DNA of 64,000 nt from Nematopogon swammerdamellus (taxonomy: Eukaryota; Arthropoda; Insecta; Lepidoptera; Adelidae). The position numbers were made by a program, and so were the translations under genes. The notes beneath the pieces are model-generated. The model saw only the letters and a list, made by a program, of their open reading frames with translations, was not told the origin of the DNA and did no database searches. Below, in pieces: positions 1 through 10,733 of the stretch (position 1 is its first letter; the number at the start of each line of letters is the position of its first letter). Location: the NCBI GenBank assembly GCA_946902875.1, contig OX336339.1, positions 21,917,349 through 21,981,348 on the forward strand. Reading direction: 5' to 3'.

Positions 1-310
1 AACTGCCCTGAAAAGTAAGAGCAACGAAACCCGACTAGATAACCTTGGCTTGAGCACTCTACAAAAACAAAGAGAACGGGGAGATCTCATTGAAACATTT
101 AAAATTCTGAATTCCTATTAAAATTTTCCCAGGTTACAAGATATGTTTACCCTTGCTCACACTACAAACCTGAATAGACACTCTAAAAAGCTGTATCATA
201 ATCGGTTCAAGCAGAACCCTCGACGACACTTTCTAGTAGAATCTTGGGACAGTCTACCCAGTGAAGTTGTAAATGCTGTCTCCGTGAATACCTTTAGAAA
301 AACCAACTGA
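1..310 (+). pseudogene. 3' end of a non-LTR retrotransposon reverse transcriptase
   Basis: A translated frame gives LGLSTLQKQRERGDLIETFK, then after a frame break a stretch with F-T-L-A-H, F-K-Q-N-P-R-R-H-F and E-S-W-D-S-L-P-S-E-V-V, ending T-F-R-K-T-N and stop at 308-310. This is the usual C-terminus of insect LINE ORF2 proteins downstream of the RT domain. The 5' part lies outside the window. Confidence 0.72.
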
Positions 311-1030
311 ATAAATATAATAGTAACCAAATAAGTTTTGTTATAAAGGCGCATCCGCTAATAGCTGTCAGCCTTAGCAATGTTCTGCTTTTAATATGAA
401 ATAATTATATAATTATGTAATTATTAAATTAAATATTTAGTAAATGTGTTAAAAAAAATTATGCACACACAACATTAAATAATGGTTAATTAAATTCCAA
501 TAAAATATGCAGATTATTTTGGCGAGTGTACACAGTCACGAGGAACGTATTGTTCGAGCAAGATTTACCCCGTCCGCGCAGACATCTCACTAATTTATTC
601 ATACTCCACTGAACCATTGAATATTCAAAATATTCCTTTCAGCCGAATTTCATCTTAATTTCGGGACACGCCGCCCAAGATAATACCCATTACGGGACAA
701 TGTTTTATTCAGAACTGAAGGAGGCGCACAACAATTGTAACGGAGTGCAACCGTATTCTGTGATCCCTGTGATTAATCATCCCGCAGTTGCGACGAAGTG
801 AAATTATGCTAATAACGTCTTATTGTAGTCGCAATGGCCGATCTTTGCGAAAGGATTTTCAGTAAACGAAGGCTTAACGCTAATATGCCTTTTGTCGTTC
901 CGCTTAGAGTCTTCGGCGTTAGGTACCCACTTATCTGCGAGTTGTAATAAATGAGCTGACTGTGCAATTGAAAATTAAAATTTCATGATAATTTTAATAT
1001 TTATTTTATTTGATACTACTACAATAGCAA
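311..1030. other. AT-rich sequence, no gene recognised
   Basis: I see no gene, hairpin or known repeat core. The first 200 bases may be the 3' UTR of the LINE that ends at 310. Confidence 0.4.
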
Positions 1031-1590
1031 AATAACGGTCAAGTGCGAGTCAAACACCGTTCCTTCCAGACTGCACTACCAAGCTGCACTTACGTACCAT
1101 TCCATTTTGTGTGAGAACTTTAAGACTTAGGATTTTCGTTCAGGTTTTCCTGTAAAGTATAAGAGAGCCCATATATTTCCTATTTTTTTAAATTTTAGAC
1201 TCAGTAGTTTCGGAGATAATGAGAAGGGGGGGAGGGAATGCATTTTTTTTGTATATTTTCATTATATATCTATTAAACTATTCATTTTAAAATTATAAAA
1301 TCCTTCGCATTGATGTCACATAATGCACTTGAAAAATAAATTTGTTTTAACTTTCTAATTTGTCATAAAGTAACTTTCGTCCACGCGTTTTCGGCTTGCT
1401 TGACAGTTTTTTTTTATGATTTGTTGGCATATCCGCTATAATAACACATATTCTGTGAAAATGTCAACCGGCCATATATTACGGTTTGAAAGATACAGCC
1501 CTCGGACGGACGGACGAACAGACAGACAGACAGACGACGTAGGCTTAGTAGTAGGCTTCCGTGTGAATACGAACCCTGAAAATCTATGTA
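1031..1590 (+). repeat. Dispersed repeat family E (gtgcgagtc / cagacagacag)
   Basis: It begins with 'gtcaagtgcgagtc' and ends with the 'tacagcc..cggacggacgg..cagacagacag' block. The same two blocks in the same order occur at 48953-49230, and parts at 12210-12290, 15180-15300, 15470-15610 and 37074-37290. The class is unknown. The intact core gtgcgagtcggactcgc is itself palindromic. Confidence 0.7.
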
Positions 1591-1724
1591 CGTTGCTGCC
1601 AAAATTTTCACCAAAGAAAATAACATTTTATTCAAACGCAGGGAGATGTTTTCGTGCGCACCGTGATGGCCTAAACGAAATAATTATATTATGACCGATT
1701 AAATTTTTTGATGGTATGGTATAG

Positions 1725-1872
1725 CGCGGTTTTCTCAACCGTTCACTTCGAAAGAATGCGGCGCGCACCCTCCGCTCTCCGCCTCCACCGCAATTGCCCG
1801 TCAGTACGGTGGAGGCGGAGAGCGGAGGGTGCGCGCCGCATTCTTTCGAAGTGAACGGTTGAGAAAACCGCG
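1725..1872. repeat. Perfect 66-bp hairpin, GC-rich
   Basis: Arms 1725-1790 and 1807-1872 are exact reverse complements over 66 bp around a 16-base loop. It abuts a reversed SINE B fragment (1873-1985). Confidence 0.97.
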
Positions 1873-1985
1873 TGGCTACATCACCTTTGGGTTTCGGTCC
1901 ATAAAACCTTGGTCAACTAGGTGCCATGTCAGTGCTTCCCTTCGGTCGTGCCAGGTACACTGAATTGGACGGAAAACACCATAAT
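1873..1985 (-). mobile_element. Truncated SINE B
   Basis: It contains the minus-orientation family B core 'tgccatgtcagtgcttccct' and the end 'gaattggacggaaaacac'. Confidence 0.75.
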
Positions 1986-2137
1986 GAATGTTTTCCTAAT
2001 GAATTCCTAGTATGAAAATTAAATGTTTGAATCTCTTTAGAAAACTTAAAATATTTATATACTATGCAATTACTCTTTGGTTTCCATAGAAAAATTATAA
2101 AAAAAATTTATCATTATTACACGACAGAGCGCTCTTA

Positions 2138-2155
2138 GGCTGACATTCATAGTCG
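2138..2155 (+). repeat. Left terminal inverted repeat of Harbinger element
   Basis: 18 bp GGCTGACATTCATAGTCG, the exact reverse complement of 7931-7948, preceded by target duplication TTA at 2135-2137. Confidence 0.95.
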
Positions 2156-2587
2156 TTCCAAAGTTCGAAGCTTAGCACTGTCTCAGCTAAGCACGAGTCC
2201 GATTAAAGTTCACTAACATTTTACACAGGACTCTCATAGTCGAGACTAACGCTTAGAACTAACTATGCTAAGCCAAGTAGTAGTCTAAGTTAAACGTCAC
2301 TTTTTTTCTTTTTCTGGTGGGATTCGCACCATAGCTCGCACCATTGCTCATACTGAAATATAGGGTGTTTTTCGTAGAGATCCCTCATTTCATAGACAAT
2401 TTGTCTATGCTTCAACATTGACTGTCAAAAAAGCAAGCTGTCAGTCTTCTCTTCAGGCAACGAACGTGGTTATTCTCTTTGCTACGAACGACTTCCAGAA
2501 ATTTAAAACGTTTGGCCCCATTTTCGCGTGTCGTGCTCGTGTACGTGTTCAGTCAACCCATTTGTTATTTACTCCGTTCAACCGAAG

Positions 2588-5149
2588 ATGGCGATGGCGA
2601 CCCGGAAGAAACCTTTCACGGAAATGGAAAGGAAGATCATCACCGCTATTCTTACAAAATTTTCCCACATAGTGGAGTGTAGAGAAACGAACTCTGCGGC
2701 AGGTCGCAACAAGGCTCAGGCATGGGAGAGCATAACCGCAGAGTTCAACGACTGTGAACTCATTCAGGAGAAGGTATGCACTTTGTTTATTCTCAAATAA
2801 ATTATGAAAATCATTCTCGCATTAGGTATGTAAAGGGGGTTTACACATGGAACCGCGACGCCGCTTTGTAGTCACTCTTGGATTTGTATGGATCCTTATG
2901 CCGGCACTTGGCTTCCCGTATTCGTGTTTGTTGCAAACATTTTAGTTTTATCTCGCTCTAAACAAGCCATTAAAAGGAGACGAAACGGAATTTTTTGCAA
3001 AATACACGAATACGCTGAGCCAAGTGAAGTGCCGGCATTACACATGACGCCGCGGCGGTGGCAGCGAGTCTTGCCGCCACCGCCGCGTCAAATGTCACTC
3101 CAAAAAAACGGAATGTAGTCATTCACTTTTCAAATTAGTACATAATATACATTTCATATTATTTCACACATAATGAGTTCTAGTTATAATTATTACAATT
3201 AGGTAAGTGTGTTTTTGATTTTTATTGTATTTTATTGACAGGCTACTGCGAAACAAATAAAAAAGTACTGGATGAACTGCAAACTTAAAGCACGAGATGC
3301 TAAAACCAAAATGAACCAGCGCATGTACACCGGTGGTGGCCCAAGCATCCCGGACATGGATCCTGCCGATGACCAAGTTTTAGCGGTGGTCTCTAAAATA
3401 CTGCCCACCATAAACACGGCAGACTCGGACAATTTTCAAGGTGAGTAAATACCTCCAAAAGCAGTCTCATGACCTAAGCTAACTGGTCGAGCTTCCTTGT
3501 TTTTATATTAACAGCGAACATAGAAATGAACGCATCGGCTTTGGCCGTTCGTTCAAATAAATAATATTGCGCTCTAACAAATAATATTACATGGGGTAAT
3601 AATATTAGCACAGCACTCCGCATTTTGTTGCATTCTACATGAGCCAGGAGCGCCCACACTCCGGCCTGATGCTCCTGGGAATGTTTAGACGCTGTGCCAT
3701 GTAAACATACATAACAGGAGTGAAGCGCATTTGTTCATTCCTTCAGAGAATTCGTCGCAGCAACATGCCTTGTGTATTCGCATAGACAACGAACATTCAT
3801 TTGTTTTGTTTATTTCGCGGAGAGCTGTGACATTGGGTATCGTCCACGCACATATTGCTGTGATTTGTTATTTTTTATGTTTATATCATTTAGTTTTGGG
3901 AGGCAGCACAGATTCATTCACAATTCCCAGCATGTATATGATAGCCTCATTGCATCTCTCCCCGTGTATGTCCACCGCACTGAAAGAAAGGTCGGTCGAA
4001 ACGGGTATGTAAATAGTTTGTGTTTCCGTCCAGTTCAGTGTAGCCGGCACGACCGAAGGGAAGCACTGACGTGGCACCAAGTTCACCCGGTGTTATGGGC
4101 TGACATCACGGATGTTGTAGGTGATGTAGCAAACCGCGTCAGTTTCCATTAAAAAAAAATGTTTTTTCACTTTAAGGGAGAGCTTTATTTAAAAAGCTAA
4201 CGGCTTTACTCACGGTTTAAAACGAGCGATGTGGCTCGACGTTTCGGACCAAACGTATGGCCCATCCTCATGAGCAATCTGCCGGAGCGACGGTTGGCAG
4301 AGAACCCAATTTCTCAAGTTCTCTGTCAGGCGTCGCTCCAGCAGATTGCTCATGAGGTTGGGCCATACGTTTGGTCCGAAACGTCGAGCCACATTGCACG
4401 TTTTAAACCGTGAGTAAAGCCGTTCTCTTTTTAAATAATGTTGAACAACTTTTTTTGAAAAATTTCATCAGCGTGCTACAACAATAAAATTAATAATACA
4501 ATTTGATGACAAGTATTAATTGTACAGATATAGGTACAGATCACATCAAACTTTAATACTACTCGTGCAATATTCACACCGCTTAGTTTCCACATTCCCT
4601 CACGACCATTTGCAGAGTGAGCATTTCAATTATTGTTAATAAGTATGTATTTTTACAGATGCTGATGCCGATGATGACAATGAAAGTTGGTTGCATAAGA
4701 AGAACCGCGCTACCGTACAAATACCTGATGAGGATGTAGTGTTCGACCCTCCGGTAATCGTCGTCGCATCCACATCAGCGGACGGTGCAGTTGCTGCAAA
4801 AGGGGGTGTGGCTGTGCTGACAGCTGAGTCTCATGTGCCAACTGACGGTGTCGACATGCGCGAGACTCCCAAAATGCAGCCGCCATGCCTACCTTCACCT
4901 CAGAAAATAGCACTGCGTCGCAAACTGAACTTTTCAAAACAAATAATAAAACCGACACAGAGCATTGACTCATTAAAAATAAAAATCATAGAAGAGGACA
5001 GGGAGCACCGGCTCCAAAAGAATAAATTAGAAATACAATTTTTAAAAATAAAACACGACGAAGAAATGGCTCATCTAAGAAAAATGAGATATCTACTAGA
5101 ACAAGAGCAGGAGTTAAAAGTTGAACTAATAAAAAAACAGTTTCTTTAG
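2588..5149 (+). CDS. Harbinger Myb/SANT-like DNA-binding protein (3 exons)
   Basis: This is the accessory protein of PIF/Harbinger elements, which in the family binds transposon ends and helps the transposase enter the nucleus. Exons 2588-2773, 3242-3440 and 4659-5149 join in frame across GT..AG introns to give 291 residues. Residues 8-85 form a Myb/SANT-like domain of the zeste/NAIF1 type, with A-W-E-S-I-T and K-Q-I-K-K-Y-W as helix markers. A low-complexity middle follows. From about residue 225 a charged heptad-like stretch rich in E, K and L predicts a coiled coil. I chose the ATG at 2588 because the domain starts right after it; an upstream in-frame start at 2528 would add 20 residues unlike the family. 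Intron 2 is enlarged by a SINE and a foldback MITE. Confidence 0.82.
3965..4160 (+). mobile_element. SINE B body inside Harbinger Myb intron 2
   Basis: It has the dispersed family B body (core accgcactgaatgaaaggtc variant, reading to a poly-A run at 4151-4159), preceded by a short piece of the 'gcatctctccccgtgtatgt' head at 3954-3972. It lies wholly within the intron. Confidence 0.75.
4185..4438. mobile_element. Foldback MITE (254 bp) in Harbinger Myb intron 2
   Basis: It is an imperfect palindrome over its whole length: TTATTTAAAAAG with following bases on the left is mirrored by CTTTTTAAATAA on the right. Small open frames appear on both strands only because of the palindrome. Confidence 0.8.
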
Positions 5150-5213
5150 GGCCCTTTTCTTTTTTTGATAATAATGTGTATTTTTTTATGATTTGTGTCT
5201 GTTTTATTTGTTT

Positions 5214-5470
5214 TTAACCCCCAACGAAAAAAAGAGGGGTGTTATAAGTTTAACGTGTGTATCTGTGTGTCTGTCTGTGGCATCGTAGCTTCCAAATGGA
5301 TGTACCGATTTGGATGCGGTTTTTTTTTATTAGAAAGCTGGTCTAATCGAGATGGTTCTTAGCTATGTTACCACTTAGCAAAATATAAAAATATAACTTC
5401 GTCCCCCGACCCCTTTAAGTTACTTATTTGAAATTATTTGTTACTTTTTAAGGCGTCGGGGGTTTTTTAA
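5214..5470 (+). mobile_element. MITE family D (ttaaccccc..gggggtttttta)
   Basis: The short inverted ends TTAACCCCC(A/G)ACG and CGTCGGGGG, and the internal phrase about 'ggcatcgtagcttccaaatgga', recur at 34331-34728, 36403-36837, 54060-54214 (-) and in the 20.7-22.2 kb cluster. Confidence 0.75.
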
Positions 5471-5539
5471 ATTTGTAATTTAATTTTTATTTCACACTTT
5501 TTAAGAAACATTATTTTTTTATTACTTAATTACTTGATT

Positions 5540-5760
5540 ATGTAAAGTTCAGTTTGCGACGTTGGAGTAACCATGTCCTACACTGGCGGCCGTAGACAGG
5601 CAAACGGAGTGTGGGTGATAACTATAACCCGCCAGGTGGGACGACGACATCAATTACGTAGGTTCCGCGTACGTACTTCAGTAGTACTTCGTACAACAGT
5701 GGTTCCGTACCGCTGAAGGCCGGGAGGACTGGAGGAAAATTGGCAGATTAACATTGTATG
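5540..5760 (+). pseudogene. RTE-type LINE ORF C-terminal scrap
   Basis: It is homologous, in the opposite orientation, to 22580-22740. It contains the 'cccgccaggtgggacgacgacat' block and the terminal 'gccgggaggactggaggaaaa' block seen in RTE reverse-transcriptase tails. It has several frame breaks and sits between the two convergent Harbinger genes. Confidence 0.65.
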
Positions 5761-6247
5761 GTGCAGTTTGAGTTCCTTAAATAATAAGTCCTATGACAAA
5801 AGCGCTGACATGTCACCTAGTTGACCAAGGTTTTTTTTTATTAATATAAATATTAATAAACATTTTTGTATTTGAAAAATTTGCATTTTATTTTTCGTAT
5901 TGCATTACTTTGTGTACTTTCTCGCATAACAGGTGAACCTATGGTGCAGTCCAGTGCTAAAATGAAGGGAATTGCAATTCAGTTTTTTTTAACTGTGAAC
6001 TGCTCTTCCCTCAGGGCGGGGGAAGGGGTGAGGGATTCGACACTATGAACAGTAATAAATGAATGTAATGAAATTAACAAATAATTTATTGTGAAAAAGA
6101 ATTAAGAGGGGTACATAAATGAATAAATCAGAATTAAGAAAAAATTGTACTTATACATCAAATAAATGGTTAAAATAAAATAATGGTTAAGTTATGCGGA
6201 TACGAGCGAAGGACCCCCCTGTGACATACCAAAGGATGGCAATCCAT

Positions 6248-7608
6248 TTAACCATATCTGTTTCTAATTAATAATGCCCTAAAAGCTAAGCCTTCTGCAG
6301 CATGACCAATAGCGTCTGGCAGTGGCACTTGTCCATCATCTTCTCCTTCTTCCATTTCTTCTCCACCCATTAGTGCCATGTTGTGGAGCACTGCACAAGC
6401 AACGATAATTTTTGTGGTTGTTGTCAATTTATAGCACAGGCCCCTTGAGAGGCATGGAAACCTTTTTTTCCATATTCCGAAAACTCTCTCCACAATATTT
6501 CTTGTTCGTATCTGCGCCGTGTTATATCTGACTTCTGCCGGAGTTCCCGGGTTCAGCAGTGGAGTCAGCATGAATCTTGCTGCCGCATATCCACTGTCTC
6601 CTACCAGTATGCCCCTCAATACATCTGTGGAGATACGTGCGTGTACTCTGCTGTTGCGAAATATGCGACTGTCATGTGAACTGCCCGGCCACCTCGCCAC
6701 AATGTCGTATATCTCCATGTTTGGACCGACGACTACCTAAAATGTTAAGCATTTTGTATTAAAATGTTTGTATTTATGATGCGCCCCCGTTCAGCTCTAT
6801 GTAAAGAAGGCATTCTCTAGGCCCTTTAATTATAGTGGTAAGTATGATATTTTGTCTATTGTAAAAAAGATGGATTAAATTCATATTTACTTGAACATTG
6901 ACAGAAAACCAAGTATGTCGGTTCCTGTATACTTCCGAGTGGGGAATTCCTCTGGGACGACTTATCTTTATGTGGGTGCAGTCAATTGCGCCTATAATAT
7001 TTGGCAACCCTGGACTGTTCCGGCTCCTTCCCAACTCTTCGAACATTTGTCTGGCATTCCTGCGTTCATCTTCAGATCTTGGGAAGTGAACGTACTTATG
7101 GCATTTCTCCGCCAGCAGAGTTGACACCCTTGCAACGATCCTGCAGATGGTTGGCTGTGATATGTACATCATATCACCAGATACAACCTACATATAAACA
7201 ATATAGTTAAATAAGTGGATAGGTAGTTATTCGAGAATTTTTTATTTTTTTTATTATGTCTATTAAAATAGTATTTTAAAAATACTAATAGGTAAGCATA
7301 GCATTAACCTGAAATGATGCTGTGCTGTAAAATCTCAGGGCTATTAACAACTGCAGCTCGGGTGTAACAGGCAGGCCTCGGTTGTTGAATTTCCTTAGAC
7401 CATCGATTACTTCAGGCAATATAATATTGCGTACGGTCTCCTTTGAGAAGCGATACCTCGCTCGGAACTCTTCATCGCTGTAGAACTCAAACGGGTCGAT
7501 TACGTCCCGCAAGTACACTTTACTGCGTCGTGGCATGGCAGGAAGGTCGAAATCATATCGACCTAGTTCATCTATCTCTTCGAACAACTGCTCCAAATCC
7601 TGATACAT
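6248..7608 (-). CDS. PIF/Harbinger DDE transposase (HARBI1-like, 3 exons)
   Basis: This enzyme cuts and pastes the element using a DDE catalytic triad. Exons on the minus strand, 7608-7309, 7187-6891 and 6736-6248, are all joined in phase 0 with GT..AG borders and give 361 residues, the usual length of HARBI1-type transposases. Catalytic residues fall as expected: D169 in G-A-I-D-C-T-H, D246 in G-D-S-G-Y and E282 in N-I-V-E-R-V-F-G. The family motif A-R-W-P-G-S-S-H-D-S-R-I-F lies in exon 3. Exon 1 holds the N-terminal helical region with R-Y-R-F-S-K-E-T. No stop or frameshift interrupts the joined frame. A minus-strand AATAAA lies at 6090-6085, downstream of the stop. Confidence 0.9.
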
Positions 7609-7930
7609 TTTTATTTACATAGAAAACACTGAACCAAATACGAAAGAAATGTGAAGTGAAACGTCGAAAACAAAACAGATGACAGCCAGTGCGTCAATGC
7701 TCTGCTGCATGCTCTGTGTATCTATTTTGCGCTACTCCCTCATTTGTACTAAAATGAAAGAGACAGAAAACTCGTTAGTTCGCTTTCGAAGCTAAAGTCG
7801 TCGGGAGACTAGACTTGGACTCGGCTTAGTTTTCAAACTCAAAGACGGTTGCTTAGCGCGCGCACGGCTTGTCTATGAGAGTGGTAAACGTCAAAGTTTG
7901 AACTCAGAGACGAACTAAGCACGCTCGTTG

Positions 7931-7948
7931 CGACTATGAATGTCAGCC
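7931..7948 (-). repeat. Right terminal inverted repeat of Harbinger element
   Basis: 18 bp, perfectly inverted relative to 2138-2155, and followed by target duplication TTA at 7949-7951. Confidence 0.95.
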
Positions 7949-7951
7949 TTA

Positions 7952-8574
7952 GAACCCTACCTCGGCGCATGCAATCCTGAAAAACACGAACACTATAAGA
8001 CGGAGAAGAAAAACAAAAGTTCAGTCTCTATATTTTTCGGACTATTGACTTACATACTTACCTACATGTCTCGAGAGAGGTTGATGAAGAATTTTCAATA
8101 TTTTCATCGTAGTCTACGTACTTATATTTAAAACTAGGCTCAAAAACTGACAATACATATACTCGTACATACATAATTACTTACTTGTATAAAATTTTAC
8201 AAACAAAGCCTTATAGAATCTTCAACAAACAGCCTCTCAATTATGTAATTTCGTAAACTTAAGAAAACATTTACCGCCTTTTTCAGGCTGCGACACGGCG
8301 CGGGCGGGGGCGGGGCGGCGTAGGCGTCGCGACGCTAGCGCCGCTGCGGGAGTTGTCGGAGAGCTTAATTAATTTTCCTAAAGATGTTGTCAGCGGACTT
8401 GATCCTTGAGCAGCTAAATTAAAATCGAGGTGAAATTGCAGGACGGAAAACTCGCAGTTAAGAAGGATTCTATTCTGTTTTATTTTCATAATAGCAACGC
8501 CTCAATTCGGTTGGTATTACCAACGAATAGAACAAATGAAAAATACCGAAACTTGAAGAAATACTTTTAGTCTA
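7952..8574. other. Flank of Harbinger element, no gene recognised
   Basis: The sequence is AT-rich apart from a GC-rich block at 8285-8360 that reads P/R-rich on the minus strand. I could not tie it to a splice structure or known protein. Confidence 0.35.
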
Positions 8575-9042
8575 CAGGGTGTTTCAGGATAGGCTTGAGA
8601 AACTTCAGGAATAGAAAGTGCTCATTATTAGAAGAAAAAAATCCTTATCACACAAATCGAAATTCCGTATTTTCTTTTTCATACAAAAATTGAAAATTGT
8701 AATAAAAAATCGATGGAGAGTGAGATTTGGCACCAGTGCTGTCTAGGTGTAGGGAGTGCAATGACCTAGCCAGTCCCCTTTATGTTTTGATGTCATTCAA
8801 ATTTAAGTGTTTGGAATTTACCTATATGAAGTAACATTCCACTAGTTAGGCATGTAAGTTAGTCATTATAAGTTTATTTAATAAAGGTGGACGTTAACCG
8901 TCCACCAAAGCTCGATGAAACGATTTTCACCAAAAGTACTATAAAATGACCGAATTTGGGAAAAAGTTTCAGAGCTTTTCGTCTTCAAATAAGGACCCCT
9001 TTCGAACCAAGAAGTTACGAAACCCTATCCTGAAACAACCTG
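8575..9042. mobile_element. Tc1/mariner-type MITE F, copy 1
   Basis: It has terminal inverted repeats CAGGGTGTTTCAGGATAGG and CCTATCCTGAAACAACCTG, flanked by TA on both sides (8573-8574, 9043-9044). It shares its length and interior with copy 2 at 15813-16386. Confidence 0.88.
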
Positions 9043-9230
9043 TATAATGAATAATTTGGCTTACTATGGTTGGTAATTGAGGTCATTTCGGTCGACGTTT
9101 CGGACTGGCGCGGCGCGTGCAGTCCATCTTCAGGGCGAGCGCCTGGCTGCTGTCGGGCCCGCGGTTGACAGAACACTGCCCTGCGAAGATTGTAAATTTC
9201 ATTTCACTCAGTGTGGTGGTACAGTTTGTA

Positions 9231-9565
9231 CCGTGTGGGGCCGGTACTTTAAAAAAAAATAGCCCCACTGCATCTCTCCCCGTGTATGCTGTAAAAGGCG
9301 ACTAAGGGATATGACTCCCTTCTTATAATATTACTACATAGGTGGTAGGGTTTAAGCCGCCCGTGTTGGTACCACCGCACTGAATGAAAGGTCGGTCGAA
9401 ACGGCTATGTAAATAGTTTGTGTTTTCCGACCAGTTCAGTGTAGCCGGCACGACCGAAGGGAAGCACTGACGTGGCACCAAGTTCACCCGGTGTTATGGG
9501 CTGACATCACGGATGTTGTAGGTGTAGGTGATGTAGCCAACCGTGCCAGTTTCCATAAAAAAAAA
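9231..9565 (+). mobile_element. SINE B body with type-2 head
   Basis: The head 'taccgtgtggggccggtac..ggcgactaagggat' is followed by the family B body and an A-rich tail at 9556-9566. The same chimeric arrangement occurs reversed at 56364-56698 and 45799-46122. Confidence 0.8.
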
Positions 9566-9718
9566 ACCAACCCGGGCGGGTTGAACCCTACCACCGAGTA
9601 AGGTAGAAGGGAAGGGCCCTACAGAGATATTGTGTTTGAATTAAACTTACATGAGAAATTTGATTGCATAAGCCAGAATCTGTGTAAAACTGCAGGTGTG
9701 TCCTTTGCGCCTTCTGAT

Positions 9719-9901
9719 ATTGGTGGTAGGATCAAGTTGTACCCGATTGGGTTGATACCACCGTACTGAACGTAATATGGCCGCATATAGCAGCTTCGGC
9801 TGTGTTCTCCTCTAGTCCAGTGCAGCGAGCAATCCAAAGGGAAGCGTCCGGTATGGTACCTCCGCGGAGGAGATATTGACTGGTCCGAGCATGCCCTCTA
9901 G
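9719..9901 (+). mobile_element. SINE A body fragment
   Basis: It contains the family A phrases 'gggttgataccaccgtactg' and 'ggtgtgttct..agtccagt' equivalents and 'gatattgactggtc'. It is truncated before the poly-A by the SINE C copy that follows. Confidence 0.72.
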
Positions 9902-10195
9902 TCCCACTGCATCTCTCCCCGCGCATGTCGTAAAAGGCGACTAAGGGATAAGGGCAAGATGCCGTGCTAAAGGGCGACAGGCCTCTCACCTCGGCACGGT
10001 CTTTCCACCGAGTCGTGCAGCAGGTGGGTGTACGTTCATGCCTTACTTGCTGCTTGCAAGCTGTCTTGTCCTAATACATTGCTAAAAGTGGTAGTCGGTG
10101 TTGTGCTGTAATTTACAAGAGTACTTGCAGCACAACACCGATTGCTCTGCTTACCCCTAATGTCGTGATACAGCGTGTGGTGTGTATGTGAATGT
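9902..10195 (+). mobile_element. SINE C copy
   Basis: From the 'cactgcatctctccccg' head through 'cagcaggtgggtg' and the stem 'gtgttgtgctg..cagcacaacac' to the tail 'agcgtgtggtgtgtatg'. It is joined directly to SINE A sequence. Confidence 0.8.
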
Positions 10196-10594
10196 ATAAA
10201 GTAATTATAGAATAACTATCGACAAAGGAACTTAAACTAAAGGAAGGAAAAGGAAGTTGTGAGGCAATGAATGCCCCACAACGACGGAAGGGAACCCCTC
10301 TCGGTGTCTCGAGTAATGGACGTGTCCAATGAGCATAAAACTGAGCAATCACACGCCTCGTAAAATCTCAAATTGTTTATTTAATAGTTATGGGTTTAGC
10401 CACCTACGCGGTATGGACACCGCCTCGCCTTGCCGATACTTATCTACTGTAAGTTCTATCATTATTATCTATAACTAAGGTTATTTAACTAAATCTAGAT
10501 ACGTAGGTATATAAAGTACTTGTAAATTCGAAGAATCTTGGTAAAGTACATCCAATCCACTTACTTACTAGGAGTTTCATAGTTGAAGAACCAA
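10196..10594. other. No gene or repeat recognised
   Basis: AT-rich single-copy-looking DNA with no frame or structure I can support. Confidence 0.35.
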
Positions 10595-10733
10595 ACTGCT
10601 AAAAAAATTAAGGAAACAAGGAAAGATCAGTAGAAAATTCTGTAGTCGGGTTTGTAGTTGGATTCGAATAGAAAGATTGCCCGACTATAGAATTGTCTAC
10701 TGATCTTTCCTTGTTCCCTTTATTTTTAGCAGT
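10595..10733. repeat. 139-bp inverted-repeat element (MITE-like)
   Basis: The arms starting ACTGCTAAAAA and ending TTTTTAGCAGT pair over about 54 bases each with few mismatches, meeting near 'gtcggg..cccgac'. Confidence 0.8.

Larger units (their letters stand above)
2138..7948. mobile_element. Complete autonomous PIF/Harbinger DNA transposon (5811 bp)
   Basis: Two perfect 18-bp terminal inverted repeats (GGCTGACATTCATAGTCG, 2138-2155 and 7931-7948) are flanked by direct TTA target duplications (2135-2137, 7949-7951), as expected for PIF/Harbinger. Inside are the two proteins of this superfamily, arranged convergently: a Myb/SANT-like protein on + (2588-5149) and a DDE transposase on - (7608-6248). 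Intron 2 of the Myb gene carries a SINE (about 3965-4160) and a foldback MITE (4185-4438). The space between the genes carries another MITE (5214-5470) and a LINE scrap (5540-5760). No insertion touches a coding exon. Both frames look open, so the element may be recent or still mobile. Confidence 0.93.

Noticed and set aside
1416..1694. 92-residue open frame on +
   Set aside because: Lies in dispersed repeat E, including its cagacagacag block.
4210..4413. Two near-identical 60-residue frames on opposite strands
   Set aside because: Artefact of the foldback MITE at 4185-4438.
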